Part shown: positions 1 to 9,696 of the stretch, piece by piece | Layout of the letters: each line of letters begins with the position of its first letter | How positions within the stretch are numbered: the first letter of the stretch is position 1 | Origin: Galeruca laticollis | Lineage: Eukaryota > Arthropoda > Insecta > Coleoptera > Chrysomelidae | Length of the DNA: 64,000 nt | Reading direction: 5' to 3' | Assembly (NCBI GenBank): GCA_963921935.1 | Contig: OY998185.1 | Location: 33,510,487-33,574,486 of the forward strand | Program-made: the position numbers and the translations under genes | Notes under the pieces: generated by a model | Database searches by the model: none | What the model was told of the DNA's origin: nothing | The model's input: only the letters and a program-made list of their open reading frames with translations

Positions 1-23
1 TGGGACCTTGGAGAAAAGAAACA

Positions 24-257
24 ATGGGAGGATCATCAACCAAACAAGAGGCAAAAGAAACAGGAATTGTCAACAACACTTTCATGGTACAGCAAGACAA
101 TGTTGCGGTGCACATAATGGTATTATCATACATTATAACTATAGCTTTCATCTTAAAATTTGTGTGGTCATTATGGAAAACGCACCGAAGAGCGTTGATA
201 AGGGATATCAACCGAAGCAATGCAGTAAAGCAGGCAACAGGAACTCTCGCCGTGTAA
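24..257 (+). CDS. Small N-myristoylated-type single-pass membrane protein upstream of gag
   Basis: 77 codons from a true ATG with no interruption. The N-terminus MGGSSTK fits an N-myristoylation signal (Gly2, Ser at position 5-6, Lys at 7). Residues about 33-51 form one hydrophobic segment (VMVLSYIITIAFILKFVW), followed by a basic stretch KTHRRALIRD, which suggests a cytosolic C-terminal tail. It lies 54 bases upstream of gag on the same strand and so belongs to the retroelement leader or a first reading frame. I recall similar short ORFs ahead of gag in some insect Gypsy elements but cannot confirm it. Function is unknown; membrane anchoring or particle targeting is inference. Confidence 0.55.
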   Translation: MGGSSTKQEAKETGIVNNTFMVQQDNVAVHIMVLSYIITIAFILKFVWSLWKTHRRALIRDINRSNAVKQATGTLAV

Positions 258-311
258 AAATAATTGTAAGTACATATGCATTCTATTCTTATGAACGAAT
301 TTTTTATTTAA

Positions 312-980
312 ATGTCAATAACGTGGCAAGATTTTAAAGATAAATTACGATTAATTGTGGAAGAAGTTGATAAACAGGGAAAAAGGGTTTTGAAGAAAGA
401 AACTCCTAAAAATCCTGATATACATATAGAAGTAATTAATAGCATAGTAGGTCTTTATAATAATTTTGCTAAATTAATAGCCAAAAATTGGAAAAATTTA
501 AAATCAGTACAACAGAAGACTTGTAAAAATCATTCAAGAAGGATTAGGGATGAAGCTGATAGTGCATTTCAAGCGTTAAATTGTATTATCGACATACCTA
601 CCTCTATATTTGAGGAAATTGACACTGTTGTATTACAAGCAATAAGCAAACAGTTGAAAATGGCGACAAGTATGAACGATTTCTTTAATTTTGCGAGTAA
701 AGTTCTACCGAACGAGTTTAACGGCGAAGCAAGCAAATTACAGTCATTCTTAAACTCCATTGCAGACATCAAGAATAAACTTAAAACAGGGATAAGAGGA
801 GACAATCCAAGCCTTCTCTTAGCGAAGCTTGGTAAACTAAGAGAAAATGGAAAGGATGTGACACAGTATGCAAAAGAAATAGAGAAACTACCGGAAAGAT
901 TACAGGCAGCATACATTTTGGAAGGGATGCCTAAACAGCTAGCCGAAAAATATAGGAAGGAAGCACGATTAAGGCAGTAA
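312..980 (+). CDS. gag: Gag (capsid part) of the mdg1/412-like element
   Basis: 222 codons from ATG to TAA. The N-terminal 110 residues are helical and basic. Residues about 125-160 contain the LPNEFNGEASKLQSFL type motif (a substrate-like FxG...L block common at the start of insect Gypsy capsids). The C-terminal part (LPERLQAAYILEGMP) is also capsid-like. No zinc knuckle is present in this reading frame; the basic nucleocapsid-like tail lies in the next frame from 983. The stop at 978-980 and the frame change probably reflect one indel, so this is likely the front part of a longer Gag. Confidence 0.65.
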   Translation: MSITWQDFKDKLRLIVEEVDKQGKRVLKKETPKNPDIHIEVINSIVGLYNNFAKLIAKNWKNLKSVQQKTCKNHSRRIRDEADSAFQALNCIIDIPTSIFEEIDTVVLQAISKQLKMATSMNDFFNFASKVLPNEFNGEASKLQSFLNSIADIKNKLKTGIRGDNPSLLLAKLGKLRENGKDVTQYAKEIEKLPERLQAAYILEGMPKQLAEKYRKEARLRQ

Positions 981-982
981 CT

Positions 983-1306
983 ATGAATGCCGCAACGGAT
1001 GCAACCAAAACAATAATTGCAGCGGGAAGTTTTGAAACTACACAAGAGGTACTATCAAAATTGGTTTCAGTAGTAGGTATAGTAGCACAACAACAAGTCT
1101 TACATATGAAAGATAACAGGAATTTCTTCAGGAAGTCAATCTTTGACTTCAGGAGAGGACACAACAGAGGATTTTATAACGGTAATCATTCAGGAACATT
1201 TCGACAGTATAATGAAGGAAACAACTATGGCATATACGAAAATTTTAATAAAAATAGGAAATACAATAATAATGGAAATAACAATAATAGAGTCAACAAT
1301 AACCTG
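983..1306 (+). pseudogene. gag: Gag tail, Asn/Arg/Gly-rich nucleocapsid-like segment
   Basis: Continues Gag in another frame. Residues about 50-107 are rich in Arg, Gly, Asn and Phe/Tyr (RRGHNRGFYNG, then runs of Asn), as in nucleic-acid-binding tails of Gag proteins that lack CCHC knuckles. The open frame runs to 1558, but the character changes sharply at about 1304, where a coiled-coil begins that belongs to a different element type. A frameshift separates it from the capsid ORF. Confidence 0.5.
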
Positions 1307-2010
1307 AGAATATGCAAGATAGAAGATAAAATTGAAGAAATGAGTAGACAAATAGCACAGCTAAAGAAGGAAAACTACGATTTAAGGATGGAAAATATGG
1401 AACTAAAGGAAAAAACAGAATTTTTGCAAGGAAACATGACACAGACACGTAAAAATTTTAGAGAAATGAATTTAATAATACATGGTATAGAAGAAGAAAA
1501 CGAAGAAGATGAGGAACAACTAGAAAACAAAATTAGAAGATGTAATGAACAAGGTTAATAACACAGTAGATGTTAAAACAGATATTTTGAAATGTAAAAG
1601 ATTAGGAAACAAAACCAGTAACAAAAATAGACCAGTATTAATAATGATGGAAGATGTTAATAAGAAAGTAGAAACTTTGGAACGAACGAATAAATTAAAA
1701 GGAACAAAGATATACATTGATGTAGATTATCCAAAAGATATATTGGAACAGAGAAAATAGTTAATAAGATACATGAAACAGCCGAGAGAAAGTGGAGCTA
1801 AAGCTAAGATAATTGAAAATACATTAATGATTAACGACAACGTGTATAGTTTGAAAGAACTAGGAGAAAGAAAGAATAAATTAGAAATACATACAGGAAG
1901 GAATAAATCAACATTTAAGGAAAATAACGAAACTACTCCGAAAATGTTGGATAAAATTTTCAGCGATAAAAGTTTTAAGCAACTAAGAGGTGAACAAATT
2001 GTCTAGGGAA
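1307..2010 (+). pseudogene. L1-ORF1-like coiled-coil/RRM/CTD fragment from a non-LTR element
   Basis: A coiled-coil (KIEDKIEEMSRQIAQLKKEN) is followed by the motif MNLIIHGIEEENEEDEE, then in a second frame from about 1545 CKRLGNK and RPVLIMM, then KLKGTKIYIDVDYP, then in a third frame YMKQPRESGAKAKIIE. This order (coiled coil, N-x-IIxGIxE, R-x-G, RPVxI, KGTxIYI, R-x-RK) matches the RRM and C-terminal domain of L1-like ORF1 proteins. It normally precedes an endonuclease-RT ORF in non-LTR elements, not an LTR pol. Frames change near 1550 and 1762. It occupies the place where protease and RT should be. Confidence 0.6.
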
Positions 2011-2020
2011 AATATGAAAT

Positions 2021-2571
2021 TTGATTGATTTGGAAGAATACGATTTTGAAATACAGTATGTTAAAGGTATAGCGAACTACGCAGATAGCATATCGAGAAT
2101 ATACATAGAAGAACTTAAGGATTTATACATAAATAATTCACATGTCTTGGCAATCACAAGAGCACAAACGTTAAAAAAGAAAAGGATCAAAGGAATAAAG
2201 TAGAAACAAAGGAAGTAAGAATACAAAAACCTGCAGTAATAAAAGTTTTAAATAACCCTAAGGCACATAAATTACCAATTTCACACTTTGAAAATAACCG
2301 TATCTCACTTAGGATGAGCATCCGGATCAAAAATAAATTTAAATTCAGTGAAGCCTTAAATACCGGATTACACAACTTCAACCTAGGACGAACGTTGGAA
2401 AAGCTTGAAGAGCTTGCGGTAAGAAATGAAGTAAAAAGAATGAAAATATATACAAATGATGATATATTTAAAAAGTGCACAGTAGAAGAATTTATTGAAG
2501 TAGGAAATCAAAGGTTAAAAAGTATTCAAGTATGTATATGCGGAGTACCAAAAACGGTACAGCAAAAATAA
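2021..2571 (+). pseudogene. pol: RNase H C-terminus and RNase H-integrase linker
   Basis: LEEYDFEIQYVKGIANYADS followed by ISRI is the usual end of Gypsy RNase H (canonical ...GxxNxxADALSRI), with Asp retained. It is followed by the linker VLAITRAQ, a stop at about 2201, then a second frame with IYTNDDIFKKCTVEEF leading to integrase. The TAA at 2569-2571 is in frame with the integrase that follows. Everything upstream in pol (protease, RT, most of RNase H) is absent. Confidence 0.7.
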
Positions 2572-3627
2572 GAGATCCAAAAGATATTAGAAAGATACCA
2601 CAATGATCCAATGTTTGGAGGACATGTAGGAAATAATAGGTTATTAAAGAAACTAAGAGCAAATTTCAAGTGGAAAAAGATGGAGAAAAACGTAAGGAAG
2701 TATGTAAAAAATTGTCATAAATGTCAAGTGAATAAAGCGAAACCTAATCATAAAGAAAAATTTGTTGTCACAGATACATCTATAAAACCATTTGATATTA
2801 TTTACATAGACACAATAGGTCCGTTTGTAGAGAGTAAAAACGGTAATCGTTATTGCATTACAATATTATGCGAATTAACTAAATACGCAGTAATGATACC
2901 GGTTCAGAATAAAGAAGCACACACAATAGCAAAAGCAATTTTCGACAACTATATACCGAATTACGAATTGATGAAGGAGATAAGAACAGATCAAGGGACG
3001 GAATATAAGAACGAAATAATGAAGAATTTAGCGGAACTATTAAATATAAAACATAATTTTTCAACAGCGTACCATCATGAAGCAATAGGCAGTTGTGAAA
3101 GATTACATAGGACATTTAACGAATATATAAGAAACTTTATCAAAGATTCTAGGGATAACTGGTGTGAGTTTGTAAGAATGTTCGCATATTGTTATAATAC
3201 AACGCCAAACACGTATCACGGATACACTCCTTTTGAGTTATTATACGGGAGAAAACCCAATTTGCCAGAATTGTTAGACGTAAAAATTGAACCGTGTTAC
3301 AATTTTGAAAGATATGATAAAGAATTAAACTACAAATTACAATACGCTAACGAAAGGGCCAGGCAGTTTTTAATAAATAACAAATTAAGTAGAGTTAATA
3401 ATAGCGAAAATGATTCTTCACCTGTAAATTTTGAAATAGGGGAATTAGTTATTTTAAAAATGAAGGGAGAAATAAATTTGATCCACATTATCTAGGTCCG
3501 TTTAAAATAACGGGAATTAAGGGGGTAAATTGCGAGATTACATCTCCAGACAAAAAACAACAAATTGTTAATAAGAATCGATTGTTAATATACAAAGAAC
3601 GGAAACATTTATTTAGTGTAGTGTATT
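2572..3627 (+). pseudogene. pol: Integrase of the mdg1/412-like element, near-complete with frameshift
   Basis: The HHCC zinc-binding domain is visible as YHNDPMFGGHVGNNR ... CHKC. The catalytic core shows all three acidic residues: Asp in YIDTIGPF, Asp in IRTDQGTEY and Glu in AIGSCERLHRTF. The conserved TYHGYTPFELLYGR block follows. A frameshift near 3478 breaks the C-terminal domain; the other frame continues with DPHYLGPFKI and ends near 3627. Catalytic residues look intact but the protein is not expressed as one frame from gag. Confidence 0.8.
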
Positions 3628-3740
3628 GATAAACGAACTAGTAGTGTTTAGTAAACAAAGACAAAACAAAAACATTCATTAAAAACAGTTATAGGTATAA
3701 GTGATATCGAAAAATTAAAATGATTCAATTTTTCTCTTCC

Positions 3741-3749
3741 AAGAGGGGA
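3741..3749 (+). other. Polypurine tract before 3' LTR
   Basis: AAGAGGGGA lies directly ahead of the proposed LTR and is the expected plus-strand primer site. Confidence 0.6.
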
Positions 3750-3752
3750 TGA

Positions 3753-4121
3753 TGTAGTGATCCTTAAAATACAGTAATGGAAAAAGGACATTAGCTTAGA
3801 AATAAGGTTTAAATTTAGGTTAATATTAATTATAGTATTTAGCGACCATTGCTCTGAAACGGTCAATGTCAATTATCAAGGGAGGCACGTTTCTGTTAAT
3901 GTATAAACAAACATGTACAACTTATAGACGGAGGTCGGATATGTAGTTAAACATAACTACGTTTCCCATAAAATAAGAGTGAACGAACCAGGATGAAATT
4001 ATTGTTATTTATACTTTGACTAAGTCGATCGATATATTTATAATTGTGTATTTTAACGTATTAAAACTTGAACCCAGTGATTTTTATAAATGTGATGTTG
4101 TTTATTCTATTCCCGGATACA
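3753..4121 (+). repeat. 3' LTR (about 369 bp) of the mdg1/412-like element
   Basis: Starts TGTAGTGATCC and ends CCCGGATACA, giving TGTA...TACA inverted ends. It begins just after a purine tract and after the integrase gene ends. The partner 5' LTR is outside the window, so the end points rest on the terminal motif and the abrupt start of another element at 4122. Confidence 0.55.
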
Positions 4122-4134
4122 GGTTGCTAGGTAA

Positions 4135-5047
4135 GTGATTTCCTCAATGATGATAGGCCTTTATGGTAAACGTCAAGTATACGAGGGACACTTACTAAGT
4201 AACCACTACACAGAAAAAGAACTTTTGGGCTTTGTATGGGCCACCAAATATTTCCGACCTTATTTATATGGCAAAAAATTTACCATTGTTTGTGACCACA
4301 AACCACTCCACTGGCTTTTTTCTATAAAAGACCCAAATTCTAAACTCATTAGATGGCGAATTAAATTAGATGAATTTGATTATAAAATTGTATATAAACG
4401 TGGAAGCCTTAATACTAATGTGGATGCATTATCTAGAATAGAAATTAATACTAAAGAAACGAACGGAATTCTTAATGATGAAAATTTTTGGAAAAATGTT
4501 GACGATGTTTTGAGCCGCGATATAAATTTTAGCAATGAACCAATTCCGTCTCAATCACAACGAAGTATTAATACACCTTCGCCATTTACAGTTGAAAATC
4601 AACTAAAAATTCCAACAACAGAAGTAACTCAAACGATAACCCTGACCTAGATACTATATCCCTGATAGTAAATCCCGACGCTGACCTAGACAATGAAAAT
4701 TGGTCGACAACAAACTCATGTGAGAACAAACTCATGTGAGAACAATCCTGACTCTGCATTACAGCAGATAACACCTGACCGTCAAAATGAACCCAACGAC
4801 GATAGAATCAACGTACACGAAAACGAGTCTCTTACGATTCATTCTAATGCCGAAGAAAATCCGGTAATAGGTATCCCTATCGCAAAATGCGCAGTTAACG
4901 TCGGACAAAATCAAATTATAATTAGTTCCGTTTAACATTCTGCAGCGAAACCTAAAGTTAGAATAGTATTTGAGAAAAAGAAACAAATAACTGTGCAAAT
5001 ATCAAAAAAATAACCCAGAACAAGACACTATAAATTTTATTAAATAA
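4135..5047 (+). pseudogene. pol: RNase H (C-terminal two thirds) and linker to integrase
   Basis: SNHYTEKELLGFVWATKYFR, then FTIVCDHKPLHWLFSIK, then the end motif NTNVDALSRI identify Ty3/Gypsy RNase H. The first catalytic region is missing because the fragment starts at about 4135. The open frame ends at 4648; the linker continues in another frame (4693-4935, with NPVIGIPIAKCAVNVGQNQI) and further stops follow. A 16-17 bp direct duplication (core AACTCATGTGAGA) sits near 4709-4742 within the linker. Confidence 0.75.
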
Positions 5048-6117
5048 TTGATTACACCAAATATTCAATATCACGTTCATTTCGGAAGCCTTGAATTGTA
5101 CGAACCATTTTCGACAATATTACAAAAATATTTCAGATCAAATTCAATCCAATTAAAACTTTGTACCACAAAATTAATAGATGTAACAGATCAAGAAGAA
5201 ATCAAAACTATCATACAAAGCTATCACGAAGGAAAATCAAATCACCGAGGAATAGATGAAACTTATTTAAGATTGAAAGAAAAATTTTATTGGCCTAACC
5301 CAAAAGAATCCGTACAAACATTTATAAACGAATGTCAAATCTGCCATCAAAGTAAATATGAACGAAATCCAGTACACATGCAATTAAATATCACCCCAAC
5401 CGCCTCGAATACATTCGAAATTATTCATTTAGATTCTTTCACGATCGAACAAATAAAATTTTTAACTATTATTGATAGCTTTTCTAAATACGCTCAAACA
5501 TATCACATAAATTCTGCCTCTGGTACAGAAGAGGTAGACAATCTTATCAAATTCTTCTCTCATCACGGCATACCGAAACAAATCATAGTTGACAATGACA
5601 CAGAATTCAAAAATTTCGTATTAGCAGAACTACTGAGCCTTCATAAAAATCAAGTTCATTTTACCTCTCCCAATCATCCTCAATGTTATATGCTATACTT
5701 GCTTACAATCATTCGATTCATTCCAGTACAAAAATGAAACCGATAGATATAGTCAACGGACATATTAATAATAATGATGTTTATGACATTGACATAAATA
5801 AAATACTCTTAAATGATTACATCAACAATCACAAAGAAAAAACAAAATTATTGTACTCAAAAATTAATTCCGACTTAAGTAATCGAAAAGAAAAAATTAC
5901 TTCTAAACTAAATACAAACCGAGACAAACCGGAAATATTTAAACCTAATCAAAAAGTATATGTAAGAAAACACATACGACAAAAACACGCTAATAAGTAC
6001 ACTTTACCAATCAAATTGAAAACCGTCAAACTTGCAAATAAAATAGCTTCAACTGAAAATAGAGAAAAGGTACATATGGACAACTTGAAACGTCCCCGGA
6101 AAAAACGTGAAAAATAA
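5048..6117 (+). pseudogene. pol: Integrase, core interrupted by deletion removing catalytic Glu
   Basis: H...H and C-x2-C zinc ligands are seen in SYHEGKSNHRG and CQICHQSK. The first two catalytic Asp are in IIHLDSF and IIVDNDTEF. After TSPNHPQ the sequence jumps at about 5680 to the region that normally follows the third acidic residue (YAILAYNHSIHSSTKMKP), in another frame, so the helix with the catalytic Glu is gone. The C-terminal domain (KPNQKVYVRKH) ends at 6117. Confidence 0.75.
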
Positions 6118-6188
6118 AAAATTATGTACGATACTTATACACAACTTTCACACGACAAGACACACAAAACAATCATTTATAATGTAGA

Positions 6189-6205
6189 ATTTTGCTTTAT
6201 TTCAG
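6189..6205 (+). promoter_or_regulatory. Candidate splice acceptor for env subgenomic RNA
   Basis: A pyrimidine-rich tract TTTTGCTTTATTTCAG ends 13 bases before the first env ATG at 6219. Errantivirus env is known to be made from a spliced RNA, and this site is in the right place. No partner donor can be assigned because the 5' part of the element is missing. Confidence 0.4.
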
Positions 6206-6218
6206 ATTTTCTGGAAAT

Positions 6219-7838
6219 ATGGAACTCCAAGATAAAAGAACAATTAGAAATCTCGTTAACAATCCCGGGTTGCTACCCTCTAAGTTAGGAACCGTAAAAA
6301 TTGAAATGTACAGTTATGGACTTATACACTATTATGATTTGAACCCAATTATTTTAGAAATTAATAAATTACAAATTCAAGCCACAAAAATTAGGGCCTT
6401 TGCTGTTCAAAACATACAATACGCTAATGATCTCTCAAATTATTGTAAATTGCTTGACTTCACAGAAACCAAGATTAACGATAAGCTAGCAGAAATATTA
6501 CCCCATCCTTCAAGAACTAAAAGAGACCTTATAAACGGCATAGGATCAATATTTAAATCTATCACTGGAAATTTAGATTCTAACGATGGAGAAAGATTTG
6601 AAACTCTCATCAAAGAATTACAAAATAACCAAAATAATTTAGCTAGTAGAATAACAAATCAAAATTCATTATCAGTCTCGCCCATTGATAAATTTAATAG
6701 AACCATCGAACAAATAACCAATAACGAACAAATTTTGGTAACCAAAATTGAATTTATCCATAATTTAATCAACAGACAACCAAATTACGAATATTATGCA
6801 CATATTAAGATAGCTATTAGCTTAATCATAGATCTGTATGAGTTGATTAATTTGGTTCTAGATGATATTGAAAATTCAATGACATTTGCTAAACTTCAAG
6901 TGATGCATCCGAGCATAATTAAAACTTCTGATTTATTTAAACAATCAAAGAATTTGGAGAAAATATTTACAAAAAACGAATTGCCCTTAGAAGTTGGATT
7001 CGATAAAATTTTACTCTACGAAAAATTAATTAAAATTGATTGCTACTCATATAATAATAAAATTACATATATTTTAAAAATTCCTATAACATATCCCAAA
7101 GTTTTTGATTACTACCATTTATTTTCGGCTCCATTACTAGAAGGGTGTCAGTTTAAGGTGATAATACCTCAGAATAAATTTTTAATTACGAATGGTGTCA
7201 ACTTCGCTTATTCAAGCAAACCTTGCAAAGAGATTCTCCCTCAGCAGTATGTCTGCTCGAGAATAGACCTGCAGGAAATTCAAGAAGGAAGGCCTTGTGA
7301 AATGAACTTACTTGAAATAAAACGCACTTCCATCTGCAAGGAAACCAAATTACAATTGTCGAAGCCATTTCTGAAACAACTAAACAATTTCAACTGGTTG
7401 TACATCATTCCATTCCAGGATACAGCAAATTTCAAATGTCCAAATCAGGAGGTAACCAAGTGTCTTACAGCGGGTACTTATCTCTTAGAAATTCCTTTGA
7501 GATGCCAAGTAGTAGCTCATCACACAGTCATAAATTACCAACAACTATATAGTAGCTTCAGCCAGCCGATAATACTATTCAATCTAGACAACAATACCTT
7601 TCGCCCAACCACATCAAACCTCGACTTTCATTTGGAGGAAGCAGAACTAGACGATCTCCAACCACTAAAAAGTAAATTTGTGGAAAATCAACCTCAATTA
7701 ACATTCGGACAAGTCTCAAAAACCCCCAGCTTATGGACCTTATCAATTTATTTATTTATTGTTAATTTTTTTATTTTTGTATTCTGTAGACCCCGTACTC
7801 AGCACAAATATTATATATATATATATATGTATATATAA
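6219..7838 (+). CDS. env: Errantivirus-type envelope protein, long open frame without signal peptide
   Basis: About 540 codons are open from the ATG at 6219, although pol next to it is broken. A furin-type site SRTKR at about 6510-6524 is followed by DLINGIGSIFKSITGNLD, the conserved start of the membrane-fusion subunit in insect errantivirus/F-like envelopes. A hydrophobic segment (LWTLSIYLFIVNFFIFVFC, about 7731-7787) near the C-terminus is the membrane anchor. The region ahead of the furin site is short (about 100 residues) and no signal peptide is seen; it may have come from an upstream spliced exon or been lost. The last about 12 residues are read from the AT tract and are not original. 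Confidence 0.7.
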   Translation: MELQDKRTIRNLVNNPGLLPSKLGTVKIEMYSYGLIHYYDLNPIILEINKLQIQATKIRAFAVQNIQYANDLSNYCKLLDFTETKINDKLAEILPHPSRTKRDLINGIGSIFKSITGNLDSNDGERFETLIKELQNNQNNLASRITNQNSLSVSPIDKFNRTIEQITNNEQILVTKIEFIHNLINRQPNYEYYAHIKIAISLIIDLYELINLVLDDIENSMTFAKLQVMHPSIIKTSDLFKQSKNLEKIFTKNELPLEVGFDKILLYEKLIKIDCYSYNNKITYILKIPITYPKVFDYYHLFSAPLLEGCQFKVIIPQNKFLITNGVNFAYSSKPCKEILPQQYVCSRIDLQEIQEGRPCEMNLLEIKRTSICKETKLQLSKPFLKQLNNFNWLYIIPFQDTANFKCPNQEVTKCLTAGTYLLEIPLRCQVVAHHTVINYQQLYSSFSQPIILFNLDNNTFRPTTSNLDFHLEEAELDDLQPLKSKFVENQPQLTFGQVSKTPSLWTLSIYLFIVNFFIFVFCRPRTQHKYYIYIYMYI

Positions 7839-7853
7839 ATATATATATGTATG

Positions 7854-7909
<56 letters not shown>

Positions 7910-7947
7910 AATATATATATGTATGTATGTATATATATATATATATG

Positions 7948-8009
<62 letters not shown>

Positions 8010-8037
8010 TGTATATATATATATATATATACATATA
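7811..8037. repeat. Compound (AT)n/(GTAT)n microsatellite
   Basis: Long (TA)n runs are interspersed with GTATGTATGT and TATAAATATA blocks; a 60-bp unit appears at least twice. It adjoins the 3' end of the errantivirus fragment. Confidence 0.95.
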
Positions 8038-8406
8038 TTCGCGATTTGAATTTTTTATTGAGAATCTTTGTTTAGTTGAATTTTCAAATCAATAATTATA
8101 TTGAATAAAATAGATATAACCAAACAGCCCTTCATGTTCTACCCCCTGAATACCCACGGGATCACAACAGTTACATGATTTTCATATATTTTATTTGTAA
8201 TGTATGTTCTATTTATATATTTCATCAATAAATTAGCCTCTTGGGATTTTTCACAATTCCATAATTTTTAGTTTTCCATTATTTTCATTATATCGGAAAA
8301 CGCCTCCTCTGGATATTGCTAGACTACTTAAAAAATATCATATAAGCATGTTCAGAGATAGAAACAAAATTATATAACAACAATTTGGTTCTCTGTAGAG
8401 TAATTT
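8038..8406. other. Unassigned AT-rich spacer
   Basis: No reading frame, repeat or element end was recognised between the AT tract and the non-LTR fragment. Confidence 0.6.
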
Positions 8407-8538
8407 AATAATAATAATAACTTTATTCAAAAATATGGTTTTACAAGAACATTACATGAAGTGAATAAAGTAGGTTAGCGATAAGTGTTATTACACTTGT
8501 TTCGCAAAAAATAGAATTTAATCATATATGGTCACATA
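8407..8538 (-). repeat. Non-LTR 3' terminal repeat, copy 1 (outer)
   Basis: Contains the TTA-repeat tail, a poly(A)-signal-like AATAAAG and a stem-loop with arms GCGATAAGTG and CACTTGTTTCGC at 8478-8505. It matches 8549-8685 with few differences. Confidence 0.85.
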
Positions 8539-8548
8539 ATAAAAATAA

Positions 8549-8685
8549 CAATAATAATAACTTTATACAAAAAAAAATATGGTTTTACAAGAACATTACA
8601 TGGACTGAATAAAGTAGGTTGGCGATAAGTGTTATTACACTTGTTTCGCAAAAAATACAATTTAATCATATACAATGGTCACATA
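8549..8685 (-). repeat. Non-LTR 3' terminal repeat, copy 2 (inner)
   Basis: Second copy of the 3' end, about 140 bp away, with its own ATA/TTA tail. The stem-loop region is identical except outside the arms. Confidence 0.85.
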
Positions 8686-9248
8686 CAACAATACTAGTTA
8701 TTGAATTCAATATAAATAAAAACACTATAAATTATATGTATAAAATTGAATCAACGACACATAGAATTTTAAATTATAATTAGGCCTAAATACAGTAGAA
8801 CTATGCATATAATCCATTGGAGTGAAGTCGATACAAAAATGTTATATACTACAAACAACATGAACGAACTACAGTACTTAGCATCACAAAATAAAATGTC
8901 ATAAAAATAATATTTATTTACCATTTTAGGACATATAATACTACAGATAAATTAAAATGTTAGTAGGTTACAACAACGATTTTAATATGGGTAAAAGTGT
9001 GAATGATATAATATATATAAAATGTAAAAATGTAATAAAATAACAATATTTTTTTAGGCGTATTCATATTTAACACACATGGAAATGGGATAGAGATAAA
9101 AATGTATACGAAATATAACGAGGAAGTTTCTTGGTCAATATCGATTGGTTAAAATAATCATTCTCAAAATACTCGAACTTTAGATCTCTTCATGAACATT
9201 TTCAGCTATTTTTTGAATTGGAATGAGTTGGGTATAGCGCGAATTGTT

Positions 9249-9695
9249 TCAGGTATTGAACATTTTTGGAGCGTTATAAGAAAAACTAGTTCTCAGCAGT
9301 GATTTTGTTATTTGTGGTATTACATATTTCTTTCTGTGTCTAGTGTTATAGGTATGTTTTGGTAAGTTTGATGAGTGTTTTATTGTATAGTACTTCATGC
9401 TGACATTGTAGTAATAGAGTTGTTTGAGGTTGAGTACCTCTGATTCTTGAAATAGTAGATCACTTGGATATCTTGAGTTTTTATTTAGAATAATTTTCAG
9501 GAATCGTCGTTGTAGAACTTCAAGGGGTCGGATGGGGGATTTTAGTGCACCTCCCCATGCTAATAAACCATATCGAAAATGACTTTCAACGAGTGCATGA
9601 TATAGTGTGAGTAAATGATGAACAGGAAGGATTTTTTTCATGTATCTTAATTTATATAGGATACATTGTAGTTTTTTGGCTACGTAGTTGATGAA
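9249..9695 (-). pseudogene. RT C-terminal region of non-LTR element
   Basis: On the minus strand the peptide YHALVESHFRYGLLAWGG is the conserved thumb-region block of CR1/jockey-type RTs (LxxALxxSxxxYGxxxWGG), followed by LEVLQRRFLKIIL. About 149 codons remain; the frame is open upstream of the first Met to about 9695, where homology ends. The catalytic RT core and endonuclease are absent. A related but longer copy is at 54447-55795. Confidence 0.7.
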
Positions 9696-9696
9696 T

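Larger units (their letters stand above)
1..4121 (+). mobile_element. mdg1/412-like Ty3/Gypsy retrotransposon, 5' LTR outside window, rearranged
   Basis: Order along the plus strand is a small membrane-protein ORF, gag, a foreign RRM-type segment, the end of RNase H, integrase, a purine tract and a 3' LTR. The linker peptide VLAITRAQ and the integrase start HNDPMFGGHVG are of the type I associate with the mdg1/412 lineage (from memory). Protease, RT and most of RNase H are missing, so this copy could not move alone. Frames break near 980, 1550, 2010, 2569 and 3478. It abuts a second, unrelated Gypsy fragment at 4122. Confidence 0.8.
4122..7838 (+). mobile_element. Errantivirus-like Gypsy fragment (RNase H, integrase, env)
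   Basis: A plus-strand pol-env fragment, truncated at its 5' end inside RNase H where it meets the preceding LTR. Module order RNase H, integrase, env is that of insect errantiviruses. It lacks gag, protease, RT and any recognised LTR. Its right end runs into a long AT tract that now encodes the last residues of the env frame. Confidence 0.75.
8407..9696 (-). mobile_element. 5'-truncated non-LTR retrotransposon (CR1/jockey-type RT tail and 3' UTR)
   Basis: Minus-strand fragment with the RT C-terminal region, about 0.7 kb of 3' UTR and a 3' end reading AATAAAGTTATTATTATTA, i.e. a poly(A)-signal-like element and a TTA-repeat tail. The 3' terminal 135 bp is present twice in tandem. The 5' end is truncated at about 9696, as is usual for target-primed insertions. 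The clade is a judgement from the RT tail alone. Confidence 0.65.

Noticed and set aside
7759..8095. Overlapping ORFs of Tyr/Ile repeats on both strands
   Set aside because: Pure translation of the AT microsatellite.
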